Shown one piece after another: positions 8,057 to 17,721 of a DNA stretch of 49,624 nt (within the stretch, counting starts at the first letter, position 1; every line of letters starts with the position of its first letter). Below the pieces are notes generated by a model that did not search any database, was not told where the DNA came from, and worked only from the letters and a program-made list of their open reading frames with translations. Source of the DNA: DAOTWA01 sp034435955 (lineage in GTDB: Bacteria > Chloroflexota > Anaerolineae > Anaerolineales > Anaerolineaceae); assembly GCA_034435955.1 (NCBI GenBank), contig DAOTWA010000074.1:1-49624 (forward strand). Direction: 5' to 3'. The position numbers were made by a program, and so were the translations under genes.

Positions 8057-8109
8057 AGATGGGGCAATGCCGGGTGGTCACCATTATGACCCAGGGGATT
8101 GCCCCATCT
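8057..8109 (+). promoter_or_regulatory. Intercistronic stem-loop between binding protein and permease genes
   Basis: A perfect 12-bp inverted repeat (8057-8068 with 8098-8109) encloses a second 5-bp stem (GGTCA 8076-8080 with TGACC 8087-8091). No T tract follows, so it is not a classical terminator. In binding-protein operons such structures commonly protect the upstream message or limit read-through, giving more binding protein than permease; this role is inferred. Confidence 0.7.
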
Positions 8110-8137
8110 TCAAATCCGTTGATCGAAACGGAACTCC

Positions 8138-9214
8138 ATGATCCAATACATCATTCGCAGGTTATTCTTACTCTTACCGGTCATGGTGGGCATTCTGCTG
8201 GTCACATTCACGATCGTCCGGCTGATCCCTGGAGATCCGTGTGTGGTCATGTTGGGGGAAAGAGCCACCAAGGCCAAATGTGACGAGTTCAAAGCCCGTT
8301 ATGGATTGGACGATCCCATACCGGTCCAATTCGTGCGCTATGTGGGCAACATTGCCCACGGCGATTTCGGCGTTTCCATCAAGAGCGGTCAACTGGTGAC
8401 CGATGTGATCGCCCAGCGCCTGCCCATGACTATTGAGCTGACCATCGGCGCCATGCTCTTCTCTACAACATTGGGCATTTTTCTCGGACTTATTTCGGCT
8501 ATCCGGCGCAACAGCGCAACCGACGTCATCACGATGATGGGCGCGAACATGGGCGTGTCCATGCCGGTGTTCTGGCTTGGGATGTTGCTGGCATACTTTT
8601 TCGCTTTGATTTTAAAGGATACGCCTTTCTTCATCCCGCCATCTGGCCGGCTTTCCTCCAGTTTCAGCCTGACGCCGCTGGCGCAGGTCTGGCACATGAC
8701 CGGTCTTTCCCCCATTGGCGAGTTCATCATCACCTTCATTTCAAATTCCGTCATCCTTCACAGCCTGGTGACGGGTGATTTCGCCATGCTGAAAGATGGC
8801 CTGTGGCACCTGATCCTGCCCTCGGTGGCGGTCGGAACCATCCCTCTGGCGGTGATTGCGCGCATGACGCGCTCCAGCCTGCTGGAGGTGCTCGGCCAGG
8901 ATTACGTGCGTACGGCGCGCGCCAAGGGTCTAGTCGAACGGCTGGTGCTGTTCAAACACGCCTTCCGCAACGCCCTGATCCCCATCGTTACCATCGTCGG
9001 ACTGGAAACCGGCCAGCTTTTAGCCGGGGCGGTGCTGACCGAAACCGTCTTCGCCCTACCGGGGGTGGGCACCGCGCTGGTACAGGGCATCCTGGCGCGC
9101 GACTATCCTGTGGTACAAGGATTTACCGTGGTGATCGCTATTATCTTCGTGCTCGTGAATCTGATCGTGGATATCTCGTACTCATACCTGGATCCACGCA
9201 TCCGCATCGAATGA
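8138..9214 (+). CDS. ABC transporter permease, DppB/OppB type
   Basis: First membrane subunit of the importer whose binding protein is encoded just upstream. The N terminus MIQYIIRRLFLLLPVMVGILLVTF is the typical DppB first helix, followed by IVRLIPGDPC, and about six membrane segments can be followed. The cytoplasmic EAA loop that contacts the ATPases is RSSLLEVLGQDYVRTARAKGL, and the C-terminal block contains GVLTETVFALPGVG-like residues and RDYPVVQG. 358 residues is slightly longer than E. coli DppB, with an extra periplasmic stretch around 150-225. Three bases separate it from the next permease gene. Confidence 0.93.
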   Translation: MIQYIIRRLFLLLPVMVGILLVTFTIVRLIPGDPCVVMLGERATKAKCDEFKARYGLDDPIPVQFVRYVGNIAHGDFGVSIKSGQLVTDVIAQRLPMTIELTIGAMLFSTTLGIFLGLISAIRRNSATDVITMMGANMGVSMPVFWLGMLLAYFFALILKDTPFFIPPSGRLSSSFSLTPLAQVWHMTGLSPIGEFIITFISNSVILHSLVTGDFAMLKDGLWHLILPSVAVGTIPLAVIARMTRSSLLEVLGQDYVRTARAKGLVERLVLFKHAFRNALIPIVTIVGLETGQLLAGAVLTETVFALPGVGTALVQGILARDYPVVQGFTVVIAIIFVLVNLIVDISYSYLDPRIRIE

Positions 9215-9217
9215 CCT

Positions 9218-10153
9218 ATGACTGTTGAACTTGAAATCCCCACCCTGAAGGCCGAAACCATCCACGCGCGTCGCTCTCCAACCGTGGAAGCGCTGAATCG
9301 GCTGCTGCATCACACTTCCGCGCGCGTCGGCATGGTGCTGCTGGGAATATTGATTTTGACCGCAATCTTTGCGCCTGTGATTGCTCCGTACAATCCCATC
9401 CTTCCTGTGGATAATGTCGTGCGCCGTTCCCCGCCGTGCATCCATCTCTTGGGATGTCCGGCTGACCAGCCCCAGCATATCATGGGCATCGACAGCAATT
9501 TCAGGGATCTTTTCTCGCGCATCATCTATGGTTCGCGGCTGTCTTTGCAGATCGGTTTCACGACGATCAGCTTTGCCATCCTGGTGGGCGGTTTGCTGGG
9601 CTCGATCGCAGGTTATCTTGGCGGTTGGATCGACAATCTGATCATGCGCACCATGGACGTGCTGATGGCTTTTCCCAGCCTGCTGCTGGCCATCGCCATC
9701 GTAACCGTGCTCGGCCCGGGATTGATCAACGCGCTGCTGGCCATCGGCATCGTCTCGATCCCCATTTACGCCCGCCTCGTGCGCGCCAGCATCCTGCAGG
9801 TCAAGGAGCTGGATTACGTCACCGCTTCGCGCGCCCTGGGAGCCTCGAACCTGAGGCTGCTGTTCACCCGCGTGATGCCCAATGCGCTGACGCCGCTGAT
9901 CGTGCGCGGCACGCTGGGCATCGCCACCGCCATCCTGGACGCGGCGGCGTTGTCCTTCCTCGGCCTGGGAGCCGAGGCGCCCAAGCCCGAGTGGGGCCTG
10001 ATGCTGGGCGAAGAGCGCAACAGCGTGTTCAACGCGCCGCACCTGGTGTTCTTCCCCGGGCTGGCGATCATGCTGACTGTGCTGGCCTTCAACCTGCTGG
10101 GCGACGGCCTGCGCGACGCGCTCGACCCACGCCTGCGGGGAAAAATAACCTGA
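9218..10153 (+). CDS. ABC transporter permease, DppC/OppC type
   Basis: Second membrane subunit of the peptide/nickel-type importer. The cytoplasmic N-terminal tail leads to a first helix at about 37-55. The family hallmark HIMGIDSNFRDLFSRIIYGSR (variant of HxLGTDxxGRDxxSR) lies near residue 90 and the EAA loop is RASILQVKELDYVTASRALG. An N-terminal periplasmic insert with a pair of cysteines (SPPCIHLLGCPAD, about 70-82) is unusual for the E. coli protein. A strong terminator follows 20 bases after the stop, so the operon ends here without genes for the ATPase subunits (DppD/DppF). They must be supplied from elsewhere, perhaps shared among several importers. Confidence 0.93.
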   Translation: MTVELEIPTLKAETIHARRSPTVEALNRLLHHTSARVGMVLLGILILTAIFAPVIAPYNPILPVDNVVRRSPPCIHLLGCPADQPQHIMGIDSNFRDLFSRIIYGSRLSLQIGFTTISFAILVGGLLGSIAGYLGGWIDNLIMRTMDVLMAFPSLLLAIAIVTVLGPGLINALLAIGIVSIPIYARLVRASILQVKELDYVTASRALGASNLRLLFTRVMPNALTPLIVRGTLGIATAILDAAALSFLGLGAEAPKPEWGLMLGEERNSVFNAPHLVFFPGLAIMLTVLAFNLLGDGLRDALDPRLRGKIT

Positions 10154-10174
10154 CCATTATCAAAGAAGCAAGCG

Positions 10175-10207
10175 AACGGGATGCTCGCTTGTGAGCATCC
10201 CGTTTTT
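10175..10207 (+). terminator. Rho-independent terminator closing the importer operon
   Basis: A 12-bp stem (10175-10186 with 10193-10204, the last pairs using the first T), loop GCTTGT, and a run of T to 10207. Confidence 0.9.
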
Positions 10208-10289
10208 GCTTAATTGGAAACTTACTGGCCCCGATTCCGTCTTATCTGTATCATATTAACCAGATCCTGCTCGATCAGGAGCGAGAATC

Positions 10290-13200
10290 ATGCCCGCACC
10301 CTCCCGTGACCTTTACCGCATCCGCCGGATGTCGAGGTGGATGGCGGTTATGATCATCCTGGCGCTGGGCGCCCAGGCCTGCAGCCTGCCGATCCCCCGC
10401 CTGCCGTCCGGCACTCCCGGGCCCACGCCGACGAAAACCTCAGCCGGCATCCGCGAAGGAAACCTCCCGCCGGTGCTGGTGGAGAGCGATCCCCCCTCCG
10501 GAAGCCAGCTCCCCATGCATTGGAAGCTGACCCTGACCTTCGACCAGGCCATGGAGAAATCCACCGTCGAAGGCGCGCTGCGCGGCAGCCCTGGCCTTTC
10601 CGGGCGCTTCGCCTGGGTAGACGAGCGCACGGTCACCTTCACCCCCGACCAGCCCTCCCAGCCCGGCGTAGACCAGGAGATCGTCCTGGAGGCCACTGCG
10701 CGCTCGGCCAAAGGACTGCCGCTCCAGGATGCGGTCACGCTCAGCTATACCGTCGCGGGTTATCTGCAACTGGCCCAATCCCTGCCAAAGGGAAACACCC
10801 GCGACGTGGACCCCTCATCGGCTGTGGTGGCATCCTTCAACCAACCGGTGGTGGCGCTGGGCGCCGAGGCCGCCAGCCTCCCGCCAGCTTTCAGCCTGAA
10901 TCCGACGGCCAGGGGCCGCGGCGAGTGGCTGAACACCAGCACGTACATCTTCTACCCCACGCCGGCGCTGGCAGGTGGCAAATCCTTCACCGTGAAACTG
11001 AATCCCGCGCTGAAGAGCACCGCCGGAACTCCCCTAGATCCAAAGAGTGAAACAGAATGGACCTTCACCACCGCCTCGCCGCGGGTGGTGGCGCTGGAAC
11101 CTGACGGCAAGAAACCCGTCCCGTTGGATGCGATCTTCAAGATCACCTTCGACCAGCCCATGGATCCCGCCAGCGTCCAGGCGCACTTCTCGCTGACTTC
11201 CTCTAAGGGTGACGCGGTGGGCGGTTCCTTCGACTGGCAGCAGGATGACACCGTGGCCGTGTTCAAGCCGTCCGGCTTACTTTCCCGCGGGACCATGTAC
11301 ATCCTGGCCATCTCGGCGGACGCGCAGGCTGCTGGTGGCACCCCGCTGGGCAACCCATACCGCGCCAGCCTGCCCTCCATTCCCGATCTGACAGTGATTT
11401 CTTGGAGAGCGCCTGAAACCGTACTGAATATTGGTACCATGAATCTGCGCTTCAGCGGCCCGTTGAAAGCTGACGACTTCACGCAACGCCTCCATTTCGA
11501 ACCGCAGGTGGCTAATCTGAGCACCTACCTGAACAGGGACGATAATACCCTCGGCATCAGTGGCTTCTTCCAACCTTCGACGGATTACACCCTGACCCTT
11601 TCGGCGGACCTCAGCGACCCCTGGGGGCAGAAGCTGGGTAAACCCTTTGTGCTACGCTTTCGCACCCCGTCCGCACGACCCGACCTGCGGGTGAGCGCCT
11701 CATACTCGGGCGGGCTGTTCACCTACCTGACGCCCCGGGACGCCGGCCTGGAGGCTCAGGCGGTCAATCTCAAGCAAGTGGATGTGACCGTGGCCGGCAT
11801 CTCATTCTCCGATCTGATCGATTTTATCGGCGATAATGGCTACGATCGCGTGCAACAATTCAGCCCATCCCACCCGGTGAGCTTCAACCGCGCTCTCAAT
11901 CTGGGGCCGGATCGCAGCCAGACGGTGACCGTGCCGCTAACCGCCGACGGCCGGCCCCTCGCGCCTGGCCTCTACTGGGCTTCTATCCAGTCGCCGGACC
12001 TGCACAGCGCGGGCGAAACAGCCCTTTCACCGCTGGTGCTGGTGGTCAGCCCACTAAATCTGGTCTTCAAAGTCAGCGCGAGCGACGCGCTGGTGTGGGC
12101 CGTGAACCTGGAAACCAACGCTCCAGCAGCCAATGCGGATGTGAGGGTCTACGATCAGAATGGCAATCTGCTCGCCAAGGGTCAGACGGACAAAAACGGC
12201 CTGTTCCAAAGCCAAATTCCCACGCAACAAGACGCCTACCGCACCTTCGCGGCGGTGATAGGACAGCCCGGCCAGCCAGGCTTTGGACTGGCGCTATCGT
12301 CATGGCATCAGGGCATATCCGGCTGGGAATTCGACCTGCCCGGTGATTTGAGAGGCCCGAGAGACATGGCTTACGGGTACACCGATCGGCCGATCTACCG
12401 CCCCGGACAGACGGTTTACTTCCGCGCAGTGGTGCGCCATGCCGACAACGGGCGTTACAGTTTGCCCGACCGGTCACAGGTCAGGGCCGAAATCTACGGC
12501 GCAGGCGGTCCGGACGGTAAAGTTCAGTTGCTGGCCTCTTTTGACCTGCCACTCTCGGCTTTCGGCACGGCGCATAGCGAGTACGACCTGCCAGAAGACG
12601 CCCGGCCGGGAGACTATTTCATCAGCCTGCCTGGATTGGACGGCGCCATCCTGCCCTTTACCGTGGCCGAGTACCGCAAGCCGCAGATCGACCTGCAGGT
12701 GCAGGTTGCCCCGTCCGGAGCATTGCAGGGCGGAAGCCTGCACGCGTCCATCCAGGCGCGTTACTTCTTCGGCGCGCCGGCTGGTAACCTGGCGGTGCAT
12801 TGGACCCTCACCCAAAAGCCCGATCCCTTCTTTCTGCCGGACGCGGCGGTTGGAGCGCTGAACGCGAGCTGGTTATCGCTCGATGAGGCTGCCGCCCAAA
12901 TCATCAATCCCTACGGCGTACCCATCGATCAGGGCGACAGCCGGACTGCGCCTGACGGCTCCCTGACGTTCGATCTCGCCGCCCCTCAAAACCTGAAAAG
13001 CGCTCAGGCGCTCACCCTGGAAGTGACGGCCAGCGATGAGAGCGGCCTGCCGGTCAGCGCACGGGCTGAGGCGCGCGTCCACCCCTCCAGAATTTACATT
13101 GGAGTGAAGCCGGACACCTGGAGCGTCCAGGCCGGCTCTGAGCTGGGCTTCGAAGTGCGCACCGTCGACTGGTCTTCTCAACCCGTGGCGGACCAGGCCC

Positions 13201-16200
13201 TGCACGGCGATTTCCTCAAAGCCGTCTGGAAGGTCGATCAGAGCCTGCTGGCCTACCCGGGCGGCAGCGCCAGATACAAACTGGAGACCCAGCCGGTCGC
13301 CAGCGCCGACCTGCGCACCGGCGCCGACGGCCGCGCCCGACTGGCTTTCACCCCGCCAGACCCGGGCATTTATCTGCTGGACGTGAGCGGGCAGGGGGCG
13401 CAAACACAGCTTCTGTTATGGGTGGGCGGCCCAGGCCAGCCGGTCTGGCCGGAAATGCCCGACCAGCGCCTTCAGATCAGCCCTGATGCGGCGTCTTATC
13501 AACCCGGCCAGACGGCGCGCATCTTCGTGCCCAATCCCTTCCCTGGCGGCGCAAGGGCCCTGCTGAGTGTGGAGCGCGGACGGGTGATGCGCACGCAGAT
13601 CGTGGAACTGCCCGCCGGCGGGAGCAGCCTGCCGGTCGCTTTGCAGGCCGAGGATGCCCCAAACGTCTTTGTCTCCCTCACCCTGCTGGCGCGCGGCGCA
13701 GATGGGCGGCCGGATTTCCGCCAGGGCTACACCGAGCTGGCGGTGGACGCCTCGGCCGAGCAACTGAAGGTCGAGTTGAGCGCTGAGCCGGATAAGGCCG
13801 CTCCCGGCGATACGGTTACGCTCACCGCGCGGGTAAGCGACCAGGATGGAAAACCGGTGCAGGGTGAATTCTCCCTTGCTCTGGTGGACAAGGCTGTTTT
13901 GGCGCTAAAAAATCCCTATGAGACGGACATCGCGAGCGCCCTTTATGGGCGCCAGCCGCTGGGCGTGCTCACCGGTTTGAGTCTGGCGGGGCATGGCAAC
14001 CGCAGCATCCTGCCGGAAGGAGGCGGTTTTGGCGGCGGAGGAGGAGAAGGCGCCGCGCTGCCCACGACCAGCGTACGTGAGAAGTTCTCCGACACCGCCT
14101 TCTGGCAGGCTGACATCGTCACCGGGGTGGACGGGACTGCCAGCGTCCGTGTGCCGCTGCCAGACAGTCTGACGACCTGGCAGGCGCTGCTGCGCGGGAC
14201 AAGCCAGGATACACGCGTTGGCGAGGCAAAAACCGAGCTGGTCGCCTCCAAAGATCTGCAGGTGCAGCCGGTTGCGCCGCGTTTTCTGGTCGCCGGCGAT
14301 CACGCCGAGCTGGCCGCATTGGTGCATAACCAAACGGCCAGCGCGCTGAGCACGCAGGTCAGCCTGAATGCTGCCGGTTTCAGCCTGGATGACCCCAGCC
14401 AGGCCACCCAGACTGTGAATCTGCCGGCGGGCGGCCGCGCACGGGTGGCCTGGTGGGGCAGCGCGCAGTCCGTAGATCAAATAGACCTGGTTTTTACGGC
14501 CACCGCCGTCTCAGGCGGGCAAACGCTGCACGACGCCGCCCGCCCCGAAATCAACCCAATCCCCGTATTGCATTACTCTGCGCCCAACACCTTCGCCACC
14601 GCCGGGGTGCTGTCCGGCGGGGAGCGTCTGGAGGTGGTCGCCATGCCGGCCTCCTATCAGCCTACAGGCGGTCAATTGGACGTGGAGCTATCGCCCTCCC
14701 TGGCGGCGAGCATAGTCGCCGGGTTGGAAGCTCTCGACCATCCTCGCTACGAGACGGTCGAGGGGCTGCTATCGAGCTTCCTGCCCAACCTGGAGGCGTA
14801 CCGTGTGTTGAAGGATTTGGGGCTGGATTCGCCTGCCTTGAAGAGCCGCCTGGAAACCAGCGTGAAAGCTGCACTGAGCCGCCTGCAAAACGCTCAAAAC
14901 GCAGACGGCGGCTGGGGCTGGATAGCGGGCGGCAAGAGCGACCCGTTCATCAGCGCCTATGCCGTCTTTGGGTTGAACCGCGCCAGGGGCAGTTTTGAGG
15001 TCAAAGGCGACGTCCTCAGGCGGGGCACGCTGTACCTGGGCACGAAGCTCTCCGATCCGCGCAGCCTGCACCAAAGCTGGGAGCTAGATCAGCAGGCGTT
15101 TTATAACTTCGCCCTGGCCGAGGCCGGCGCGGGCAATCCACGCTCCGCCGAGGACCTGTTCGCCTTCCGCGATCAACTCTCGCCGTGGGCGAAGGCTCTG
15201 TTCGCGCTGACCGAGGAGAGTTTCTCGCCGGGCGGCGGCGAGGGCCGCACGCTGCTCTCCGATCTGGAGGCGAGCGCCCTCCGCTCGGCCACCGGCGCGC
15301 ACTGGGAAAGCAGCCAAATCTACTGGCAGTATCCCTCCACGCCAATCTTCAACACGGCCGTGGCGGTCTACGCCCTGGCGCGCCTGGACCCGGCGTCGCC
15401 CCTATTGCCGGATGCAGTGCGCTACCTGATGGACCACCGCAGCGCGGATGGCGGTTGGGGTAACGGTTACGAAACCGCCTGGGTCACCCTGGGTCTGGCG
15501 CAGACGCTCAAAGGCACCGGCGACCTGAACGCCAGCTTCGTCTTCTCGGCATCGCTGAACAACCGGCCGCTGGTTTCCGGTCAGGCGGGTGGCCCGGAAG
15601 CGCTCACCCAGGTGCGCGCGAGCGCGGACTGGTCTGATCTGCTCAAAGACGCCCCCAACGCCCTGCGCATCCGTCACGAGGCTGGCGATGGGAAGCTGTA
15701 CTACTGCGCGGCGCTGCGCCTGGAGCGGCCGGCCGAGACTGCCGCCCCGCTCGATCGCGGCCTCTCGATCAGCCGGGCCTATTACCCGGCCGGGCAGGAC
15801 TGCCGCATCAAGCCCTGCGCGCCCATCCAGAGCGCCAGCCTGGGAGGCGCGGTGGGCCCGCAGCCGATCCTTGTCCGCCTGACGCTGACCGTCCCCCACG
15901 ATGTTTACTACGTGCAGGTAGAGGATTTCATCCCGGCCGGCGCCGAGGTGGTCAATCCTGAGCTGAAGACCAGCCAGCAGGCCGCCGCCGGCGAGGCCGA
16001 GGCGATGCGCTACGACCCGCGCAATCCGTACGCCAACGGGTGGGGCGGGTGGTTATTTGGTCAGCCGGCGGTATACGACGATCACCTCGCCTGGGGAGCA
16101 GACTACCTGCCGGCCGGGACGTATGAGCTGGCGTACGTTCTGGCACCGCTCCAGGCAGGCGAGTTTCGCCTGCTGCCGGCGCGCGCCTGGATGACCTATT

Positions 16201-16253
16201 TCCCTGAGGTGCAAGGGACCAGCGCTGGCGAGATCTTCACGATCAGGCCATAA
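10290..16253 (+). CDS. Giant alpha-2-macroglobulin-like lipoprotein without thioester
   Basis: Bacterial A2M-family protein, usually a membrane-anchored protease trap or envelope-protecting factor. AGGAG lies 8 bases before the ATG. A signal sequence ends at about A30-C31 (AQAC). Repeated Ig-like macroglobulin/MG2 domains follow, including YTDRPIYRPGQTVYFR near residue 700. A Gly/Glu-rich bait-like stretch lies around 1245-1260, then the A2M core (DTAFWQADIVTGVDG, DSLTTWQALLRG). An alpha-barrel-like region (about 1470-1790) carries NADGGWGW and SADGGWGN. The thioester site, normally CxEQ, reads E1488-T-V-E-G1492 here, so the reactive cysteine and glutamine are absent, as in YfaS-type members. 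1987 residues is in the usual range. No adjacent PBP1C gene is present, unlike in many proteobacteria. Confidence 0.9.
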   Translation: MPAPSRDLYRIRRMSRWMAVMIILALGAQACSLPIPRLPSGTPGPTPTKTSAGIREGNLPPVLVESDPPSGSQLPMHWKLTLTFDQAMEKSTVEGALRGSPGLSGRFAWVDERTVTFTPDQPSQPGVDQEIVLEATARSAKGLPLQDAVTLSYTVAGYLQLAQSLPKGNTRDVDPSSAVVASFNQPVVALGAEAASLPPAFSLNPTARGRGEWLNTSTYIFYPTPALAGGKSFTVKLNPALKSTAGTPLDPKSETEWTFTTASPRVVALEPDGKKPVPLDAIFKITFDQPMDPASVQAHFSLTSSKGDAVGGSFDWQQDDTVAVFKPSGLLSRGTMYILAISADAQAAGGTPLGNPYRASLPSIPDLTVISWRAPETVLNIGTMNLRFSGPLKADDFTQRLHFEPQVANLSTYLNRDDNTLGISGFFQPSTDYTLTLSADLSDPWGQKLGKPFVLRFRTPSARPDLRVSASYSGGLFTYLTPRDAGLEAQAVNLKQVDVTVAGISFSDLIDFIGDNGYDRVQQFSPSHPVSFNRALNLGPDRSQTVTVPLTADGRPLAPGLYWASIQSPDLHSAGETALSPLVLVVSPLNLVFKVSASDALVWAVNLETNAPAANADVRVYDQNGNLLAKGQTDKNGLFQSQIPTQQDAYRTFAAVIGQPGQPGFGLALSSWHQGISGWEFDLPGDLRGPRDMAYGYTDRPIYRPGQTVYFRAVVRHADNGRYSLPDRSQVRAEIYGAGGPDGKVQLLASFDLPLSAFGTAHSEYDLPEDARPGDYFISLPGLDGAILPFTVAEYRKPQIDLQVQVAPSGALQGGSLHASIQARYFFGAPAGNLAVHWTLTQKPDPFFLPDAAVGALNASWLSLDEAAAQIINPYGVPIDQGDSRTAPDGSLTFDLAAPQNLKSAQALTLEVTASDESGLPVSARAEARVHPSRIYIGVKPDTWSVQAGSELGFEVRTVDWSSQPVADQALHGDFLKAVWKVDQSLLAYPGGSARYKLETQPVASADLRTGADGRARLAFTPPDPGIYLLDVSGQGAQTQLLLWVGGPGQPVWPEMPDQRLQISPDAASYQPGQTARIFVPNPFPGGARALLSVERGRVMRTQIVELPAGGSSLPVALQAEDAPNVFVSLTLLARGADGRPDFRQGYTELAVDASAEQLKVELSAEPDKAAPGDTVTLTARVSDQDGKPVQGEFSLALVDKAVLALKNPYETDIASALYGRQPLGVLTGLSLAGHGNRSILPEGGGFGGGGGEGAALPTTSVREKFSDTAFWQADIVTGVDGTASVRVPLPDSLTTWQALLRGTSQDTRVGEAKTELVASKDLQVQPVAPRFLVAGDHAELAALVHNQTASALSTQVSLNAAGFSLDDPSQATQTVNLPAGGRARVAWWGSAQSVDQIDLVFTATAVSGGQTLHDAARPEINPIPVLHYSAPNTFATAGVLSGGERLEVVAMPASYQPTGGQLDVELSPSLAASIVAGLEALDHPRYETVEGLLSSFLPNLEAYRVLKDLGLDSPALKSRLETSVKAALSRLQNAQNADGGWGWIAGGKSDPFISAYAVFGLNRARGSFEVKGDVLRRGTLYLGTKLSDPRSLHQSWELDQQAFYNFALAEAGAGNPRSAEDLFAFRDQLSPWAKALFALTEESFSPGGGEGRTLLSDLEASALRSATGAHWESSQIYWQYPSTPIFNTAVAVYALARLDPASPLLPDAVRYLMDHRSADGGWGNGYETAWVTLGLAQTLKGTGDLNASFVFSASLNNRPLVSGQAGGPEALTQVRASADWSDLLKDAPNALRIRHEAGDGKLYYCAALRLERPAETAAPLDRGLSISRAYYPAGQDCRIKPCAPIQSASLGGAVGPQPILVRLTLTVPHDVYYVQVEDFIPAGAEVVNPELKTSQQAAAGEAEAMRYDPRNPYANGWGGWLFGQPAVYDDHLAWGADYLPAGTYELAYVLAPLQAGEFRLLPARAWMTYFPEVQGTSAGEIFTIRP

Positions 16254-16273
16254 ATTATCGACGAAGTTCAGCC

Positions 16274-17074
16274 TCAACCGCGCTGGAAGGCTGCGATCAG
16301 AAAGATGACGCCAAACAGAACCGCCACTCCTACGGCGGCCAGAAAAGCTTGGCCTTTCTCGCGCCGGTCGACCAGTTGCAGGTTGGGGTAAAGACCATCC
16401 ACGGCCCACAGCGGACCGGCGAACCAGGCGTACAGCGTCCCGCCGATCAGCCCGCCCAGGTGTCCCCAATTGTCGATGCCCTGAAAGGAAGCCCCGATAG
16501 CCAGGTTGACCGCGGCGATGAACAGCGTGTTGAAGAGGATCGAGCGGAAACGGTTGCCGAACAAACGGCGGTTCTGGTAGACGAATACCCCCTCCGCGCC
16601 CAACAGACCGAAAATGGCCGTCGAAGCGCCAATCGATGCCTGTGTAGACATAATGAAAGAAGACACATTACCGGCAAAACCGCCCAAAAAGTAAAGCACA
16701 AGGTAACGCCCTGCTCCGAAATGGCGTTCTAAACCAGGGCCTAACACATACAAGGCGTACATATTGAAGCCGATGTGCAGGATCGACCCATGCAGGAAGA
16801 GCGGGGTGATCAGCCGCCAAAGCTGGCCCTGGAGAATGGCCTGGTTGATTTTGGCGCCCAACAACGCCGGGTAATCCAAACCGGTCAGATTTTGGCTGGC
16901 GAGCTGAAGCAGATAGACCGCGATGGTAAAGCCCATCAACCCATACGTCACCACCGGACGGCGCTGCGGAAGGGAGATACGCACGGGCTGAGAGGACTGC
17001 GCTCCTTGCGCAGCGCCAGGCATCGGCTCCGGACCCTGCTCCTCGCTCCAGCCAGGCTGGGATGCGTCGCTCAC
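16274..17074 (-). CDS. Rhomboid-family intramembrane serine protease
   Basis: Cuts transmembrane proteins using a Ser-His dyad within the membrane. Using the GTG at 17074 as start (266 residues), the catalytic serine is S151 in GAST and the histidine is H205 in NWGHLGGLIGG. The L1/H2 element GQLWRLITPLFLHGSILHIGFNMYAL carries the conserved WR and the HxxxxHxxxN residues. Six or seven hydrophobic segments are present, with a hydrophilic Pro/Gln-rich N-terminal tail of about 35 residues. The GTG overlaps the gmk stop codon (GTGA), which argues for this start rather than an in-frame ATG at 17125 deep inside gmk, and for coupling to gmk. The natural substrate is unknown. Confidence 0.88.
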   Translation of the reverse strand: MSDASQPGWSEEQGPEPMPGAAQGAQSSQPVRISLPQRRPVVTYGLMGFTIAVYLLQLASQNLTGLDYPALLGAKINQAILQGQLWRLITPLFLHGSILHIGFNMYALYVLGPGLERHFGAGRYLVLYFLGGFAGNVSSFIMSTQASIGASTAIFGLLGAEGVFVYQNRRLFGNRFRSILFNTLFIAAVNLAIGASFQGIDNWGHLGGLIGGTLYAWFAGPLWAVDGLYPNLQLVDRREKGQAFLAAVGVAVLFGVIFLIAAFQRG

Positions 17075-17721
17075 AGTCTTACTTTCCGTTGGTGGACGCG
17101 GTGGTGCTCGGCATTGATGATGCACACCAAAGCATCAACCGCTTGCTCAAGACAACCCTGGGCGTTGATCACCAGGTAATCGAATTCGGGCAGGTACTCC
17201 AGCTCCTTGCGAGCGATCTCCAAACGGTATTCCACCCCCTCAGGCGTCTCGCTCTTGCGCGCCATCAACCGCTCGCGCAATTCCTGTTCGTTGGCCGGCG
17301 AGAGGAAGATCAACACGGCTTCGGGAACCAGCTTGCGGATGGTCGCTGCCCCCTGCACGTCCACACGCAGGATGACGTCTTTGCCGCTGGCCAAGGCCTG
17401 TTCCACCTGCCGGCGGGGGATGCCTTTGGATTGTCGGTAAACCTCGGCGTGCTCCAGCAGCTCGCCGGCGGCGATCATGCGCTGAAATTCCTCTTCCGAA
17501 ACGAAGATATAATCCACCCCGTTGACTTCGTTCGGGCGCGGCGGCCGCGATGTGGCGGTGACCACAAAATGCAGCGGGAGGTTGCGCTTCATCAGGGCCT
17601 GCACGGCGCTGTCCTTGCCCACGCCCGCCGGTCCGGAAATAACGATCAATAAAGGCTCGGTTCGATATCCTTCCAGCGAATAACTCTTTTGATCCATAAG
17701 CGAGATCCTGTCCGGTGGCAT
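17071..17721 (-). CDS. gmk: Guanylate kinase
   Basis: Phosphorylates GMP to GDP with ATP in the cytoplasm. The P-loop is ISGPAGVGKDS, where the usual serine after GP is alanine. The GMP-binding stretch ATSRPPRPNEVNGVDYIFVSEEEF (R, R, Y as in the family) and VDVQGAATIRKLVP follow, then the lid RKSETPEGVEYRLEIARKELEY. 216 residues from the ATG at 17721, or 208 from an in-frame ATG at 17697, which has AGGA eight bases upstream and gives the more usual length; the choice is open. The downstream rhomboid gene overlaps by four bases. Upstream lies the divergent FmdB-type gene, sharing a TATAAT-containing intergenic region (about 17770-17790). Confidence 0.95.
   Translation of the reverse strand: MPPDRISLMDQKSYSLEGYRTEPLLIVISGPAGVGKDSAVQALMKRNLPLHFVVTATSRPPRPNEVNGVDYIFVSEEEFQRMIAAGELLEHAEVYRQSKGIPRRQVEQALASGKDVILRVDVQGAATIRKLVPEAVLIFLSPANEQELRERLMARKSETPEGVEYRLEIARKELEYLPEFDYLVINAQGCLEQAVDALVCIINAEHHRVHQRKVRL

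Noticed and set aside
9182..10042. 286-codon minus-strand frame
   Set aside because: Antisense to the DppC-type permease; Gln/Arg/His-rich sequence typical of the reverse of hydrophobic codons.
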